A stretch of DNA of 57,653 nt. Origin: an uncultured bacterium. Lineage in GTDB: Bacteria; Cyanobacteriota; Vampirovibrionia; Gastranaerophilales; Gastranaerophilaceae. The notes below the pieces were generated by a model, which had not been told where the DNA came from, did no database searches, and worked only from the letters and a program-made list of their open reading frames with translations. Below are positions 50,070-57,653 of the stretch, in pieces. Numbering within the stretch: position 1 is the stretch's first letter; every line of letters begins with the position of its first letter. The stretch covers positions 1 to 57,653 of the forward strand of contig URFH01000013.1 in NCBI GenBank assembly GCA_900547155.1, written 5' to 3'. The position numbers and the translations under genes are program-made.

Positions 50070-51149
50070 ATGTTTAATGCACCGCAGATTGATTTATCGC
50101 AGGAAATTTTAAGCAGTGTAGCGCGTATTGACGAAAAAAAAGGGTACTGGCAATGTTTTCAGAACTACGTTAATATTGAAAAAGCAATGTCCGTGCAAGA
50201 CACCGTTCAAGAAAGCGCCGAGGCTGCAAAAGAGCGCATGGGCGGTGCAAATTCTGTTGATATGAGCGGTTATATAATGGCTTTGAATTGGGTATTTACG
50301 GATTACAGGGTTATTAATCTAAGTGAAAAAAATATCGACAAATTATACAATCTTATCCAAAATAAACCTGCAAATGCGAAAATCGAAAAAAATATTCCGC
50401 AGGCAAAACCCGCAGAAAATACCGCAAACGAGGATTTTGGTTCAATCTTTGGCTCAATGAGCTTGTATGAGGAGGCTCCCGCGGCTGTGCAGGAGGATTG
50501 CGCGCTTGAGGACTTAATCAGCTGGTACAATGCAGCCACAAAGGAAAATACCCTCCATCCGTTGATTGCTGCGGGGATTTTTGTTGCCGAATTTTTGAAG
50601 CTGAAAGTCTATCCTGAGGCCAATTCCCGCCTTTCAAGGCTTTTGACCATTCTTTTGCTCTTGAAATCGGGATATACATATCAGCTTTTTCACTCTCTGG
50701 ACGCGCTAATCGACCGGAATTATGACAAATATGAAGTGGAATACGAAAAAGCTTTCAAAAGCTCATCACCTGACTATGATGGATGGATTAAGCTGTTTTT
50801 GGAGCTCCTCGTCAAGCAGGCTGAGGTTATGTCGCTGGCGATGTCAAAAATAAATGCTAATTTACCCGTATTTACCCAATTCGCGGAAGAAACCGAAGAA
50901 TGCCCGCTTTGCGAGCTGGCTGATGACGCTCCCAAGCCGGCAAAGCGCCGCACTTATAAGGAATTGCCGGCATTGCAGTGCAAAATCATGAAAATGTTTG
51001 AAAAACAAGAAACCATAACGATTTCCGAGGTAGTCAAGAAGACAAAAGCCAATGTCAACACTGTTAAGAAGCACCTCGCAGCTATGGTTTGCGCAAACTT
51101 AATAGAAAAACACGGCAAAACCCGCGGCTGCTGGTACACTGCACGCTAA
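50070..51149 (+). CDS. Degenerate Fic-like protein with C-terminal winged helix
   Basis: A 359-residue protein with a Fic-domain-like helical core and a C-terminal winged-helix DNA-binding domain (about 300-357, ISEVVKKTKANVNTVKKHL). The Fic fold is suggested by HPLIAAGIFVAEFLKL (163-178), which matches the helix before the active site, followed by KVYPEANSRLSRLL (179-192) where active Fic enzymes have HPFxDGNGRxxR. Here the catalytic histidine position is Lys179 and the D-G-N-G residues read E-A-N-S; Arg187 and Arg190 are kept. AMP transfer is therefore doubtful, and a regulatory or structural role is likely. A Cys pair (ECPLCEL) precedes the winged helix. AAGGAG lies seven bases upstream of the start. 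The gene is framed by inverted copies of the family C repeat. Confidence 0.7.
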   Translation: MFNAPQIDLSQEILSSVARIDEKKGYWQCFQNYVNIEKAMSVQDTVQESAEAAKERMGGANSVDMSGYIMALNWVFTDYRVINLSEKNIDKLYNLIQNKPANAKIEKNIPQAKPAENTANEDFGSIFGSMSLYEEAPAAVQEDCALEDLISWYNAATKENTLHPLIAAGIFVAEFLKLKVYPEANSRLSRLLTILLLLKSGYTYQLFHSLDALIDRNYDKYEVEYEKAFKSSSPDYDGWIKLFLELLVKQAEVMSLAMSKINANLPVFTQFAEETEECPLCELADDAPKPAKRRTYKELPALQCKIMKMFEKQETITISEVVKKTKANVNTVKKHLAAMVCANLIEKHGKTRGCWYTAR

Positions 51150-51590
51150 GCTTTCAAATCTGCCACTTTAAACCTGTTTCAGGGTCGCGGGGGCAATGTT
51201 TATCAACTTCATCCTTGCGATTCCGGGTCGAGCCCAGAATGACGGCGTGATTTTTGTCACCCTGAACTTGTTTCAGGGTCGCAGGGGCGGGAAAATCGGT
51301 TTCAACCTTGCAATTCCGCGTCACGCTCAAATTTATCAGGAAACAAATGTCGGTTGGGCATACCTGCCCAACAATTAAATCCGGATTCCTGTTTGGTGCC
51401 GGTGGGAACCGCGTTGCTATTCCCACCCTACTTTCTAATTCAGGATTGCAGTGGCAATGTTCATCGACTTCAATCCTGCGATTCCGGGTCGAGCCCGGAA
51501 TGACGACATGTTTTTTGTCACCCTGAACTTGTTTCAGAGCCGCAGGGACGCGGCTAATCGGTTTCAATCCCTGCGAATCCCCCCAAGCAA
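51150..51590. repeat. Intergenic block of family B and C repeats
   Basis: No credible gene. Family B copies CCTGAAC-N-GTTTCAGGG-like lie at about 51170-51190, 51258-51286 and 51517-51545, each linked to TTCCGGGTCGAGCCC-like segments (51220 and 51481). An inverted full family C copy spans 51347-51431. Frames across this block read only repeat-derived peptides. Confidence 0.75.
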
Positions 51591-52607
51591 CTACCATGCG
51601 ACATTGTTTTGGATACGATTTTGGGTAAACTCCCCGATATTCTCCATCGTAGTCTTCAAAATCCGATTAATAGCCTCTTTTGTATCGTAGGCTATATGAG
51701 GCGTCACAATTACATTATTAAGCGTAAGTATTCTGTTGTTGAGCAGCGTTTTTCGCAAATCTTTGTTCGTCAGCCTGTCTATATCGTCGAGATAATCAGG
51801 ATTTGAGAGCGTTTCTTCAAATTCCAGCACATCAAGCCCCGCACCTGCAATTTCACCGGTTGTAAGCGCTGTGTAGAGCGCTTTTGTTTCAATGAGCTCG
51901 CCGCGCGCTGTGTTTATGATTACAGCGGTATTTTTCATCTTTTTAAAGGCCGCAGCGTCAATAATATGGTTATTTTCGGCTGTTAGAGGCATGTGGAGCG
52001 AAATTATGTCCGATTCTCGCAAAAGCGTATCAAAATCGGTGTATTTTACCCCGTATTTTTCTTCCAGCTCTGCGTTTTCGCGTATATCGTAGCCGAGGAT
52101 TTTCATATCAAACCCTTTTGCAAGTTTTGCCATCTCGGCACCAATAGCTCCCAGCCCCGCTATTCCGATTGTTTTCCCATGCAGCTCAAATCCGATACTT
52201 GCTATCGGGTCAACTTCGCGTTCTTTTAAATTCAGGTATGATCGGGTAATTTTTCTCGCAACATCAAGCAAAAGCCCCATTGCAAACTCTGCAACGCTCA
52301 TGTTGCCATAATTGGGCGTGGTTTCTACTGCAATGTCGTGTTCTTTGCAATAGGCGATGTCAATATGGTTAAAACCCACGGAACGCAGCGCTATCAGCCC
52401 TAAATTTTTAAATTGTTCCAGCACTGCCGCATTTACTCTGGAATTTGTGAAACAGGAGATTATTCTTGCGTCTGCAAAGGCGGTATCTATTTTTTTCAGG
52501 TCGTTCAGCGGCTCCGAAACGAGTGTATAATCGTATTTTCCCTCGCACGCTCCGACAAGAAATTCGCGTTCATAATCCTCTACATCAAAAAATATAACTT
52601 TCTCCAT
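51591..52607 (-). CDS. D-2-hydroxyacid dehydrogenase (D-lactate dehydrogenase type)
   Basis: NAD-dependent reduction of a 2-oxoacid, most likely pyruvate to D-lactate, a fermentative electron sink. The 338-residue protein has the Rossmann motif GLGAIG (151-156) and the catalytic set Arg235 (INTARGEL), Glu264 (VLEFEE) and His304 (VTPHIAYDT). NSRVNAAVLEQFKNLGLIALRSVGFNHID and the DYLDDIDRLTNKDL insertion resemble LdhA-type enzymes rather than phosphoglycerate dehydrogenase, and the C-terminus has no ACT domain. The start at 52607 is supported by GAGGA seven bases upstream; the frame opening at 52664 adds a hydrophobic stretch without a ribosome site. No Rex-like palindrome was seen upstream. 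Confidence 0.88.
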   Translation of the reverse strand: MEKVIFFDVEDYEREFLVGACEGKYDYTLVSEPLNDLKKIDTAFADARIISCFTNSRVNAAVLEQFKNLGLIALRSVGFNHIDIAYCKEHDIAVETTPNYGNMSVAEFAMGLLLDVARKITRSYLNLKEREVDPIASIGFELHGKTIGIAGLGAIGAEMAKLAKGFDMKILGYDIRENAELEEKYGVKYTDFDTLLRESDIISLHMPLTAENNHIIDAAAFKKMKNTAVIINTARGELIETKALYTALTTGEIAGAGLDVLEFEETLSNPDYLDDIDRLTNKDLRKTLLNNRILTLNNVIVTPHIAYDTKEAINRILKTTMENIGEFTQNRIQNNVAW

Positions 52608-52693
52608 TGGTTTTTCCTCATTTGCCCACATTAAAAGGCTAATCAAAAGAAGCAAATTCTTCATTGCCCGACAGATTTTTTATTTTACCGATA

Positions 52694-52725
52694 TTAAAAA
52701 CCGCACCCCCGAAGAAGGTGCGGTG
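52694..52725 (-). terminator. Terminator after the DUF378 gene
   Basis: On the minus strand ACCGCACC and GGTGCGGT form an eight-base stem followed by TTTTTAAT. Confidence 0.85.
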
Positions 52726-52746
52726 AAGCGGTTTTGATTAGATTTT

Positions 52747-52968
52747 TTAATATTCGCATCCGCAGCATTCATCTACATGTTCCGAGTACATTGTTACTGC
52801 AGAAACCAACGCGCTCAAACCGACCAGAGCATAAAGCGTGCGTGTTAAAGGCGTCATTATTCCGAAAAGATACGCAAAAAGGTCAAAGCCGAAAAGCCCT
52901 ACAAGACCCCAGTTAAGCGCACCCAAAAGTACAAGGATATAAGATGCGTTTTTCAAGAATTTATACAT
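52747..52968 (-). CDS. DUF378 small membrane protein
   Basis: A 73-residue protein with two membrane helices (about 9-29 and 41-60). LVLLGALNWGLVGLFGFDL and YALVGLSAL are the DUF378/YuzA signatures. The function of the family is unknown. The end carries a cysteine group (DECCGCEY), possibly metal-binding. A near-perfect AAGGAGG five bases upstream fixes the start at 52968. Confidence 0.9.
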   Translation of the reverse strand: MYKFLKNASYILVLLGALNWGLVGLFGFDLFAYLFGIMTPLTRTLYALVGLSALVSAVTMYSEHVDECCGCEY

Positions 52969-53012
52969 AAGTACCTCCTTAATGTAACGCATTTATTATT
53001 CGCCTTTTCAAA

Positions 53013-53042
53013 ATTTTATTTATCCTCCATGCTATTAGACAA
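53013..53042 (-). promoter_or_regulatory. Possible promoter of the DUF378 gene
   Basis: On the minus strand TTGTCT (plus 53037-53042), 18-base spacer, TAAAAT (plus 53013-53018). Confidence 0.35.
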
Positions 53043-53155
53043 CAGGATATTTCTAATTTTGATTATCCGATTTTACCTGATTTATTGTTGTTTTAAAACG
53101 GGCTTTTTAATTATTATTTATAAAACCATTTGAGGAGGTTCTGCATTTTAGCGTG

Positions 53156-54565
53156 TTATTTAAAAAATGCTGTCAGTTCTTCGATTTTGTCTTTTGAATC
53201 CGACTCAAAATATATCCTCAAAAGCGGTTCTGTGCCGCTCGGACGTATAAGAATCCTCGTTCTGTCGTCAAGAAAATATCTGATACCATCCTTTTTGTCA
53301 GAGGATTTTACCTGATAAGACCCGATTTTATCAAGTGAAGAATACTTCTCCATAAGGCTTTTGAGCTCTTCCTGCGATGAAAGCTCTAAATCAAGCCTTT
53401 TGTTGAAGAATTCACAGCCGGCTTCGTGCTTTAAATCCTCCTGAAGCTCCCAGAGATGGCGATTTTCGTACGCCAGCATCTCCAAAACAAGCAAATCGGC
53501 TAAAATGCCGTCTTTTTCAGGGATATGGCCTTTGACGCTTAAACCGCCTGATTCTTCGCCTCCGATGATAACATCGTTCTCACGCATGGCTTTTCCGACC
53601 CATTTGAACCCGACAGGCGTTTCAATAACGTCAACATCGTACTTTTCGGCAACTATGTCGAGCATTTGGCTTGCTCCGACGGTTTTTACGAGCTTTCCTG
53701 ACATTTTTTTGTTTTTAATCAGGTGCCTTAAAAGGAGCGCGATAATCTCGTTGGGGCTGACGTATTCGGCTTTTTCGTTGATTACGCCGAATCTGTCGCC
53801 GTCACCGTCGTTGCTCAAACCAATTGCATTGGTTCTTTGGGAAATTTCATCTATGAGCTCGCAAAGAAATTTTGCTTTGGGCTCGGGCATTCCGCCGCCA
53901 AAGTCCGGATCATGCTCCATGTGGAGTTCTTCAAAATTTATGCCGTTTCTTTCAAGGAGTTTGTCAAAATACCCGATACTTGCGCTGTAAAGCCCGTCAT
54001 AAATTATTTGGATATTTGCGTCTGCTATTTTTTTGAAATCAATTAGTTCTTCAATGTGTTCAAAATACCTGTTTTTAAAGGATTTTTCTTTGATTTCCCC
54101 GTGAATTTGCGCAAAAGGCTTCAAATCCTTTGCCAGCACGAGGTTTTCCGAAATAGCATTGGTTATTTCTGTTGTTGCCGGCCCTGCGTAATCGGGTATG
54201 AATTTTATACCTAAATATTGGGGCGGGTTGTGCGACGCTGTGAACATCAGTGCGTTGGCGGCGTAGAGTTTTGCGCTGTATGCGATTACCGGTGTTGGAA
54301 CGACTTCCGGCGAAATCATCACGTTAAAGCCCAATTCCGCCAGTATAACAGCGCTGTAGTGTGCAAATTCTTTTGCCGAATGTCTGGGGTCATAGCCTAT
54401 TATAAAAGGTTTTTCAATGCCGTCCGTGTCAAAAACGTATTTGGCAATAGCTTTTGTTGCAGTTTCGACATTTTTAAAGTTAAAATCTTCTCCCACGACG
54501 GCTCTCCATCCGTCAGTGCCGAATTTAATAGTGTTTTGAGGGTGAGGGTCCGGATCGTTTGCCAT
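53156..54565 (-). CDS. Phosphoglucomutase/phosphomannomutase family protein
   Basis: Interconverts hexose 1- and 6-phosphates for glycogen or cell-surface sugar synthesis. The 469-residue protein has the four alpha-D-phosphohexomutase elements: active serine S111 in TASHNP (109-114), metal loop DGDGDR (253-258), sugar-binding GEESGG (336-341) and phosphate-binding RPSGTEP (441-447). N-terminal FGTDGWR is also diagnostic. The exact sugar (glucose, mannose or glucosamine) cannot be fixed from motifs; the GEESGG form and SNDGDGDR context favour phosphoglucomutase-like enzymes. AAGGA lies seven bases upstream of the ATG. It is divergent from pheA with about 60 bases between start codons. Confidence 0.93.
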   Translation of the reverse strand: MANDPDPHPQNTIKFGTDGWRAVVGEDFNFKNVETATKAIAKYVFDTDGIEKPFIIGYDPRHSAKEFAHYSAVILAELGFNVMISPEVVPTPVIAYSAKLYAANALMFTASHNPPQYLGIKFIPDYAGPATTEITNAISENLVLAKDLKPFAQIHGEIKEKSFKNRYFEHIEELIDFKKIADANIQIIYDGLYSASIGYFDKLLERNGINFEELHMEHDPDFGGGMPEPKAKFLCELIDEISQRTNAIGLSNDGDGDRFGVINEKAEYVSPNEIIALLLRHLIKNKKMSGKLVKTVGASQMLDIVAEKYDVDVIETPVGFKWVGKAMRENDVIIGGEESGGLSVKGHIPEKDGILADLLVLEMLAYENRHLWELQEDLKHEAGCEFFNKRLDLELSSQEELKSLMEKYSSLDKIGSYQVKSSDKKDGIRYFLDDRTRILIRPSGTEPLLRIYFESDSKDKIEELTAFFK

Positions 54566-54624
54566 TTTTGATTCCTTTTTGTTACAATATTTGTTATTTT
54601 AACAGATTTCGGGAATATCTTCAA

Positions 54625-55470
54625 ATGATAAACAAAACTTTAAACAAAATTGCGTTTCTAGGGCCCTGCGGAACCTACTGCGAAGAGGCAAAAAACTTTT
54701 TTGGCGAAAAATTCGGAATTAAAGAGTCCATTCCGCTTTCATCGATAAAAAAAGTGATTGAATTTACCCGAAACACACCTGATACGGCAGGCGTTATACC
54801 CATTGAAAACTCGATTGAGGGCGTTGTCAGAGAAACAATGGACAATCTTTTGAAGGTGTCGGGCATAAATATCACTGCTGAAACTGTTATAGAAATCAAT
54901 CACTGCCTAATCTGCGCCGGTGATGATATTTCCCGCATAAAAAAGGTTTATTCCCATCCGCAGGCGCTTGCACAGTGTCATAATACGCTGGAAACGCTGC
55001 TTTTAAGCGGATATGAAACAATTGAAACCTCATCCACTGGCAGAGCGATACACGATTTGACCCGATTAGACGATACCTGTGCAGCAATAGGCAACGAGCT
55101 TGCAGCCGAATCTGCCGGACTTAACATTTTAAAATACAAAATCAACGATGAGCCTGATAACAAAACCCGATTTGTGTTTATTTCTCCTAACACCGCGCCA
55201 CCTACGGGTTGTGACCGCACGAGTATTGCTTTTTCTACAAAAAACGAAGCGGGTGCGCTTGTAAAGGTGCTGAACGTGTTTGATGAATTGAAACTTAACC
55301 TTTGTTATATTGATTCGCGCCCGTCTAAAAAGAACCTCGGCGAGTATGTGTTTTTTGCGGATTTTGAGGCTCATATTGAAGAAGAAAAAAGCCAAAAAGC
55401 CCTTTGTGCAATAAAAAAACACACAAATTTCGTCAAAGTTCTGGGAAGTTACGAACATATTAAAGCTTGA
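54625..55470 (+). CDS. pheA: Prephenate dehydratase
   Basis: Converts prephenate to phenylpyruvate in phenylalanine synthesis. The 281-residue protein has the catalytic domain (GPCGTYCEEA 13-22, IPIENSIEGVV 58-68, SHPQALAQC 110-118, catalytic TRF 181-183) and a C-terminal ACT domain (about 197-275) with the IDSRP variant (229-233) of the ESRP phenylalanine-binding motif, so feedback inhibition by Phe is expected. There is no chorismate mutase domain. The ATG at 54625 aligns with family N-termini; the longer frame from 54559 would overlap the divergent gene. No strong ribosome site is visible. Confidence 0.94.
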   Translation: MINKTLNKIAFLGPCGTYCEEAKNFFGEKFGIKESIPLSSIKKVIEFTRNTPDTAGVIPIENSIEGVVRETMDNLLKVSGINITAETVIEINHCLICAGDDISRIKKVYSHPQALAQCHNTLETLLLSGYETIETSSTGRAIHDLTRLDDTCAAIGNELAAESAGLNILKYKINDEPDNKTRFVFISPNTAPPTGCDRTSIAFSTKNEAGALVKVLNVFDELKLNLCYIDSRPSKKNLGEYVFFADFEAHIEEEKSQKALCAIKKHTNFVKVLGSYEHIKA

Positions 55471-55501
55471 CCGCATTATTTCAATGAATTACCATAGTGT
55501 T

Positions 55502-56479
55502 ATGGCAAAAGTTTCTGTAATCATACCCGTTTATAATCTCGAAAAGTATCTTGCCCAGTGCCTTGACAGCGTTTTGGCACAAACGCTGGAGGAGATTGAG
55601 ATTCTTTGCATAAACGACGGCTCTACGGATTCATCGCCTGCGCTGCTGGCCAATTATGCGAAATTTGATTCCCGTATAAAAATCATAAACCAGCAAAACA
55701 GAGGGCTTTCTGCGGCACGAAACGCAGGTATTGAGGCTTCTGCGACGGATTATTTGATTTTTGTTGACGGCGATGATAAAGTTGCGCCTGTGCTGGTGGA
55801 GGACTTGTACAGGAGCGCGATTTTAAACAACAGCGATGTGGTTTATGCGAATTCACTGTGGTTCCGCCCCGACAGAAACCGGTATTTTAACGTCGATAGA
55901 GGGATTCCGCCCCATGTCGAGCTCAATTTTGTGAATAATCCTTTCAACGAGCTGACTTCGGACGCGGATTTGTATTTTAAACTTCCGGTTTTTGCGTGGA
56001 ATAAAATTTACAAAAAATCCTTTTTAACCTACAACAACATATATTTCCCCGAGGGAATGATTTTTGAAGATATTGTATTTTTTACCCGAACATACCTGAA
56101 AGCCGACAGAATTTCTTTTGTCAACAAATTTTTGTATTTTTACCGTCTAAATCGGGAAAATTCCGTTAATTCGACGGGCGGACGGGACTTCTGGGATATT
56201 TTTAAAATTCTCAAAATGTCCAAAGACCTCTTTGTTACACAGGGCTTGTGGCCCAAGTACCGTGACAGGTTTTTGCTGTTTGAAATGCGGACAATTATTG
56301 ATAAATTGCAAAAAGTCCGCCCTGAGCTAAAAGAACCTTTCTGCGCAGAAATAAAACGGGTATATTCGGGTATGAGCCTTAACGAATATGACCTGAAATT
56401 CCTTGAAATAGCGCCCGAGTTCGGACAGTTCGTCAGAATACTCAAAGGCGCACAGGCAATTGGGGGAGGTGTTGTTTAA
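55502..56479 (+). CDS. Family 2 glycosyltransferase
   Basis: A 325-residue GT-A fold transferase. SVIIPVYNLEKYLAQCLDSV opens the nucleotide-sugar domain; NDGSTD (38-43), GLSAARNAG and the metal-binding DGDD (89-92) are classical GT2 motifs. The C-terminal part (180-325) is helical without membrane segments, as in enzymes that build capsule or lipopolysaccharide side chains. The ATG at 55502 is preferred to 55484 because the family starts with xxVSVIIP; neither has a good ribosome site. It abuts the next glycosyltransferase and lies 31 bases after pheA, so it may be co-transcribed. Confidence 0.9.
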   Translation: MAKVSVIIPVYNLEKYLAQCLDSVLAQTLEEIEILCINDGSTDSSPALLANYAKFDSRIKIINQQNRGLSAARNAGIEASATDYLIFVDGDDKVAPVLVEDLYRSAILNNSDVVYANSLWFRPDRNRYFNVDRGIPPHVELNFVNNPFNELTSDADLYFKLPVFAWNKIYKKSFLTYNNIYFPEGMIFEDIVFFTRTYLKADRISFVNKFLYFYRLNRENSVNSTGGRDFWDIFKILKMSKDLFVTQGLWPKYRDRFLLFEMRTIIDKLQKVRPELKEPFCAEIKRVYSGMSLNEYDLKFLEIAPEFGQFVRILKGAQAIGGGVV

Positions 56480-57553
56480 ATGTCGGTCTGCCCCAAAATA
56501 TCTGTCATAATACCTGTTTTTAACGGTGAAAAGTACCTCAGAAAGTGCCTTGATTCGGTAATTTTGCAGACATACAAAAATCTTGAGATAATAATTGTCA
56601 ATGACGGCTCAACGGACGGCACTGCGCAGATTTTGAGTGAATACAAAGCAAAAGATGACAGAATAAGGGTTTTTGAGCAGGAGCATTCGGGTACGGCGAA
56701 CGCCCGAAACTACGGAATGACAGCGGCAAGCGGCGAATATATTTCATTTGTTGATGCGGATGACTGGATTTTGCTTTCTTTGTATGAAATTTTCGTAAAG
56801 CTCAATCCGCCTCAGGGCGTGGATATTTACAATTTTAACGCCGAGTCCTATGTGGAAAATTCAAAAGAAATTTTCTCAAAAAAAATGCTCAATATTGATG
56901 TGTGGAAAAATCACGCAACTGAAGACACAATACACACTTTTTATAACTGCATTGACCCTTTTACGGGCAATTTGACGGTTTGTAACAAGATTTATAACGC
57001 ACATTTTTTGCGAAAAAACAATATCAGGTTTCTGGAAAACAAAATTTTTGAACATCAGCTTTTCCATATGCAAACTTTCCTGAAATCAAGCAGCATTCTC
57101 GTTTCGTCCGAAACTTACTACCGTTACAGGGTTACAAATGAAAATTCGGTTACGAATTCCCTGGGAAAAAACGTTTTTGACATTTTTGATATTTTTGAAA
57201 AGGTTTGTGACGAGGTGAGAGTGGCAGGTATGGAAGACGCCTATAAATACGCTCTTTTCCAGTATAAATATACCCAATTAAATACCTTATTTCACAAAAT
57301 TCGCTTCTCGTTAAAACAGGAGTTTTTTGAAACTATGAAAACATATCTGGGGGCTATTGATTTGAGCGGATTTGACATGGAAATTTGTAAAAAACTAACG
57401 GATTTTTACCAGTATGAGGATATTATCAACAATGACTGGATACATTACAGCCTTGGCAGGATAAACAGCGCAAATCCGCTGGCGCAGGTTAAAACATTTG
57501 ATTTTGCCGCTCAAAATGCCCAATCTGCCGATGAATTTCCCGCCGGGGCGTGA
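56480..57553 (+). CDS. Family 2 glycosyltransferase
   Basis: A 357-residue GT2 enzyme similar to its left neighbour: ISVIIPVFNGEKYLRKCLDSV, NDGSTD (41-46), GTANARNYG and DADDW (92-96). The start codon follows the previous stop directly and GGGGGAGG lies about 10 bases upstream, so they form an operon and probably add consecutive sugars to the same surface glycan. The C-terminal region (150-350) is helical; no membrane segment is seen. The acceptor is unknown. Confidence 0.9.
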   Translation: MSVCPKISVIIPVFNGEKYLRKCLDSVILQTYKNLEIIIVNDGSTDGTAQILSEYKAKDDRIRVFEQEHSGTANARNYGMTAASGEYISFVDADDWILLSLYEIFVKLNPPQGVDIYNFNAESYVENSKEIFSKKMLNIDVWKNHATEDTIHTFYNCIDPFTGNLTVCNKIYNAHFLRKNNIRFLENKIFEHQLFHMQTFLKSSSILVSSETYYRYRVTNENSVTNSLGKNVFDIFDIFEKVCDEVRVAGMEDAYKYALFQYKYTQLNTLFHKIRFSLKQEFFETMKTYLGAIDLSGFDMEICKKLTDFYQYEDIINNDWIHYSLGRINSANPLAQVKTFDFAAQNAQSADEFPAGA

Positions 57554-57589
57554 GGATTTGGAATTTTGGCTTAGGATGATAAAAAGATT

Positions 57590-57653
57590 TTCCTCCCTGT
57601 CACCCTGAACTCGTTTCAGGGCCGCAAATCGCGGTTTACCGACTTCAACCTTG
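57590..57653 (+). repeat. Family B repeat at the right edge
   Basis: CACCCTGAACTCGTTTCAGG followed by GCCGCAAATCGCGGTTT matches the other family B copies. It is cut by the window end. Confidence 0.65.

Noticed and set aside
51154..51597. 147-residue minus-strand frame beside the fic-like gene
   Set aside because: It reads entirely through family B and C repeats and has internally repeated peptides.
1..57653. tRNA or rRNA genes
   Set aside because: No cloverleaf with a GGTTCGA-type T-loop and CCA-type end, and no rRNA sequence, was recognised by eye.

Overview
This window looks like a chromosomal segment from a fermentative, anaerobic, diderm gut-type bacterium. The anaerobic lifestyle is suggested by an NAD-linked trimeric [FeFe]-hydrogenase operon, pyruvate phosphate dikinase, a D-lactate dehydrogenase-type enzyme and the absence of any respiratory gene. 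The outer membrane is shown by a giant autotransporter with a C-terminal beta-barrel. A small secreted-looking or unknown protein with a PAFKG motif near its N-terminus, together with the Chlamydia-Pmp-like giant protein, fits Gastranaerophilales (Melainabacteria/Vampirovibrionia) from memory. That placement is an inference and was not tested.

Layout. 0-2.6 kb: dnaN (sliding clamp), thrB (homoserine kinase), a small Xre-type regulator. 2.6-7.8 kb: dispersed repeats, then the hydC-hydB-hydA operon (minus strand) driven by a clear promoter that carries a Rex-like palindrome, then a leader region holding a probable structured RNA in front of ppdK. 7.9-12.2 kb: ppdK, a two-gene pair with an MNT-type nucleotidyltransferase, and the small PAFKG protein. 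12.3-21.1 kb: dnaE and a tightly overlapping minus-strand operon gcvPB - unknown gene - mnmA - lpd - lipA, which links glycine cleavage and lipoate metabolism with tRNA thiolation. 21.3-23.2 kb: nanE plus a ROK sugar kinase (amino-sugar/ManNAc use, apparently leaderless) and a small HNH nuclease gene. 23.3-49.4 kb: one uninterrupted 8,697-codon gene, nearly half of the window. 49.5-51.6 kb: a degenerate Fic-like protein with a winged-helix tail, flanked by inverted dispersed repeats. 51.6-57.6 kb: D-2-hydroxyacid dehydrogenase, DUF378 membrane protein, phosphohexomutase, prephenate dehydratase, two GT2 glycosyltransferases.

The most striking object is the giant protein: signal peptide, seven large tandem modules built from very many short GGAI / FxxN (Chlamydial Pmp-type) repeats, two different kinds of module ending, autotransporter-associated beta-strand repeats in the last three modules, and an autotransporter barrel. 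Its promoter carries a perfect 8-2-8 palindrome just at the predicted transcription start. Near-identical in-frame DNA repeats inside the gene could let it change length by recombination.

Other things worth checking are the Rex-like operator at the hydrogenase promoter, the unexplained folded RNA upstream of ppdK, three families of dispersed intergenic repeats, and an 8-mer (ATCGGGTA) that seems strongly over-represented in the right two thirds of the window.
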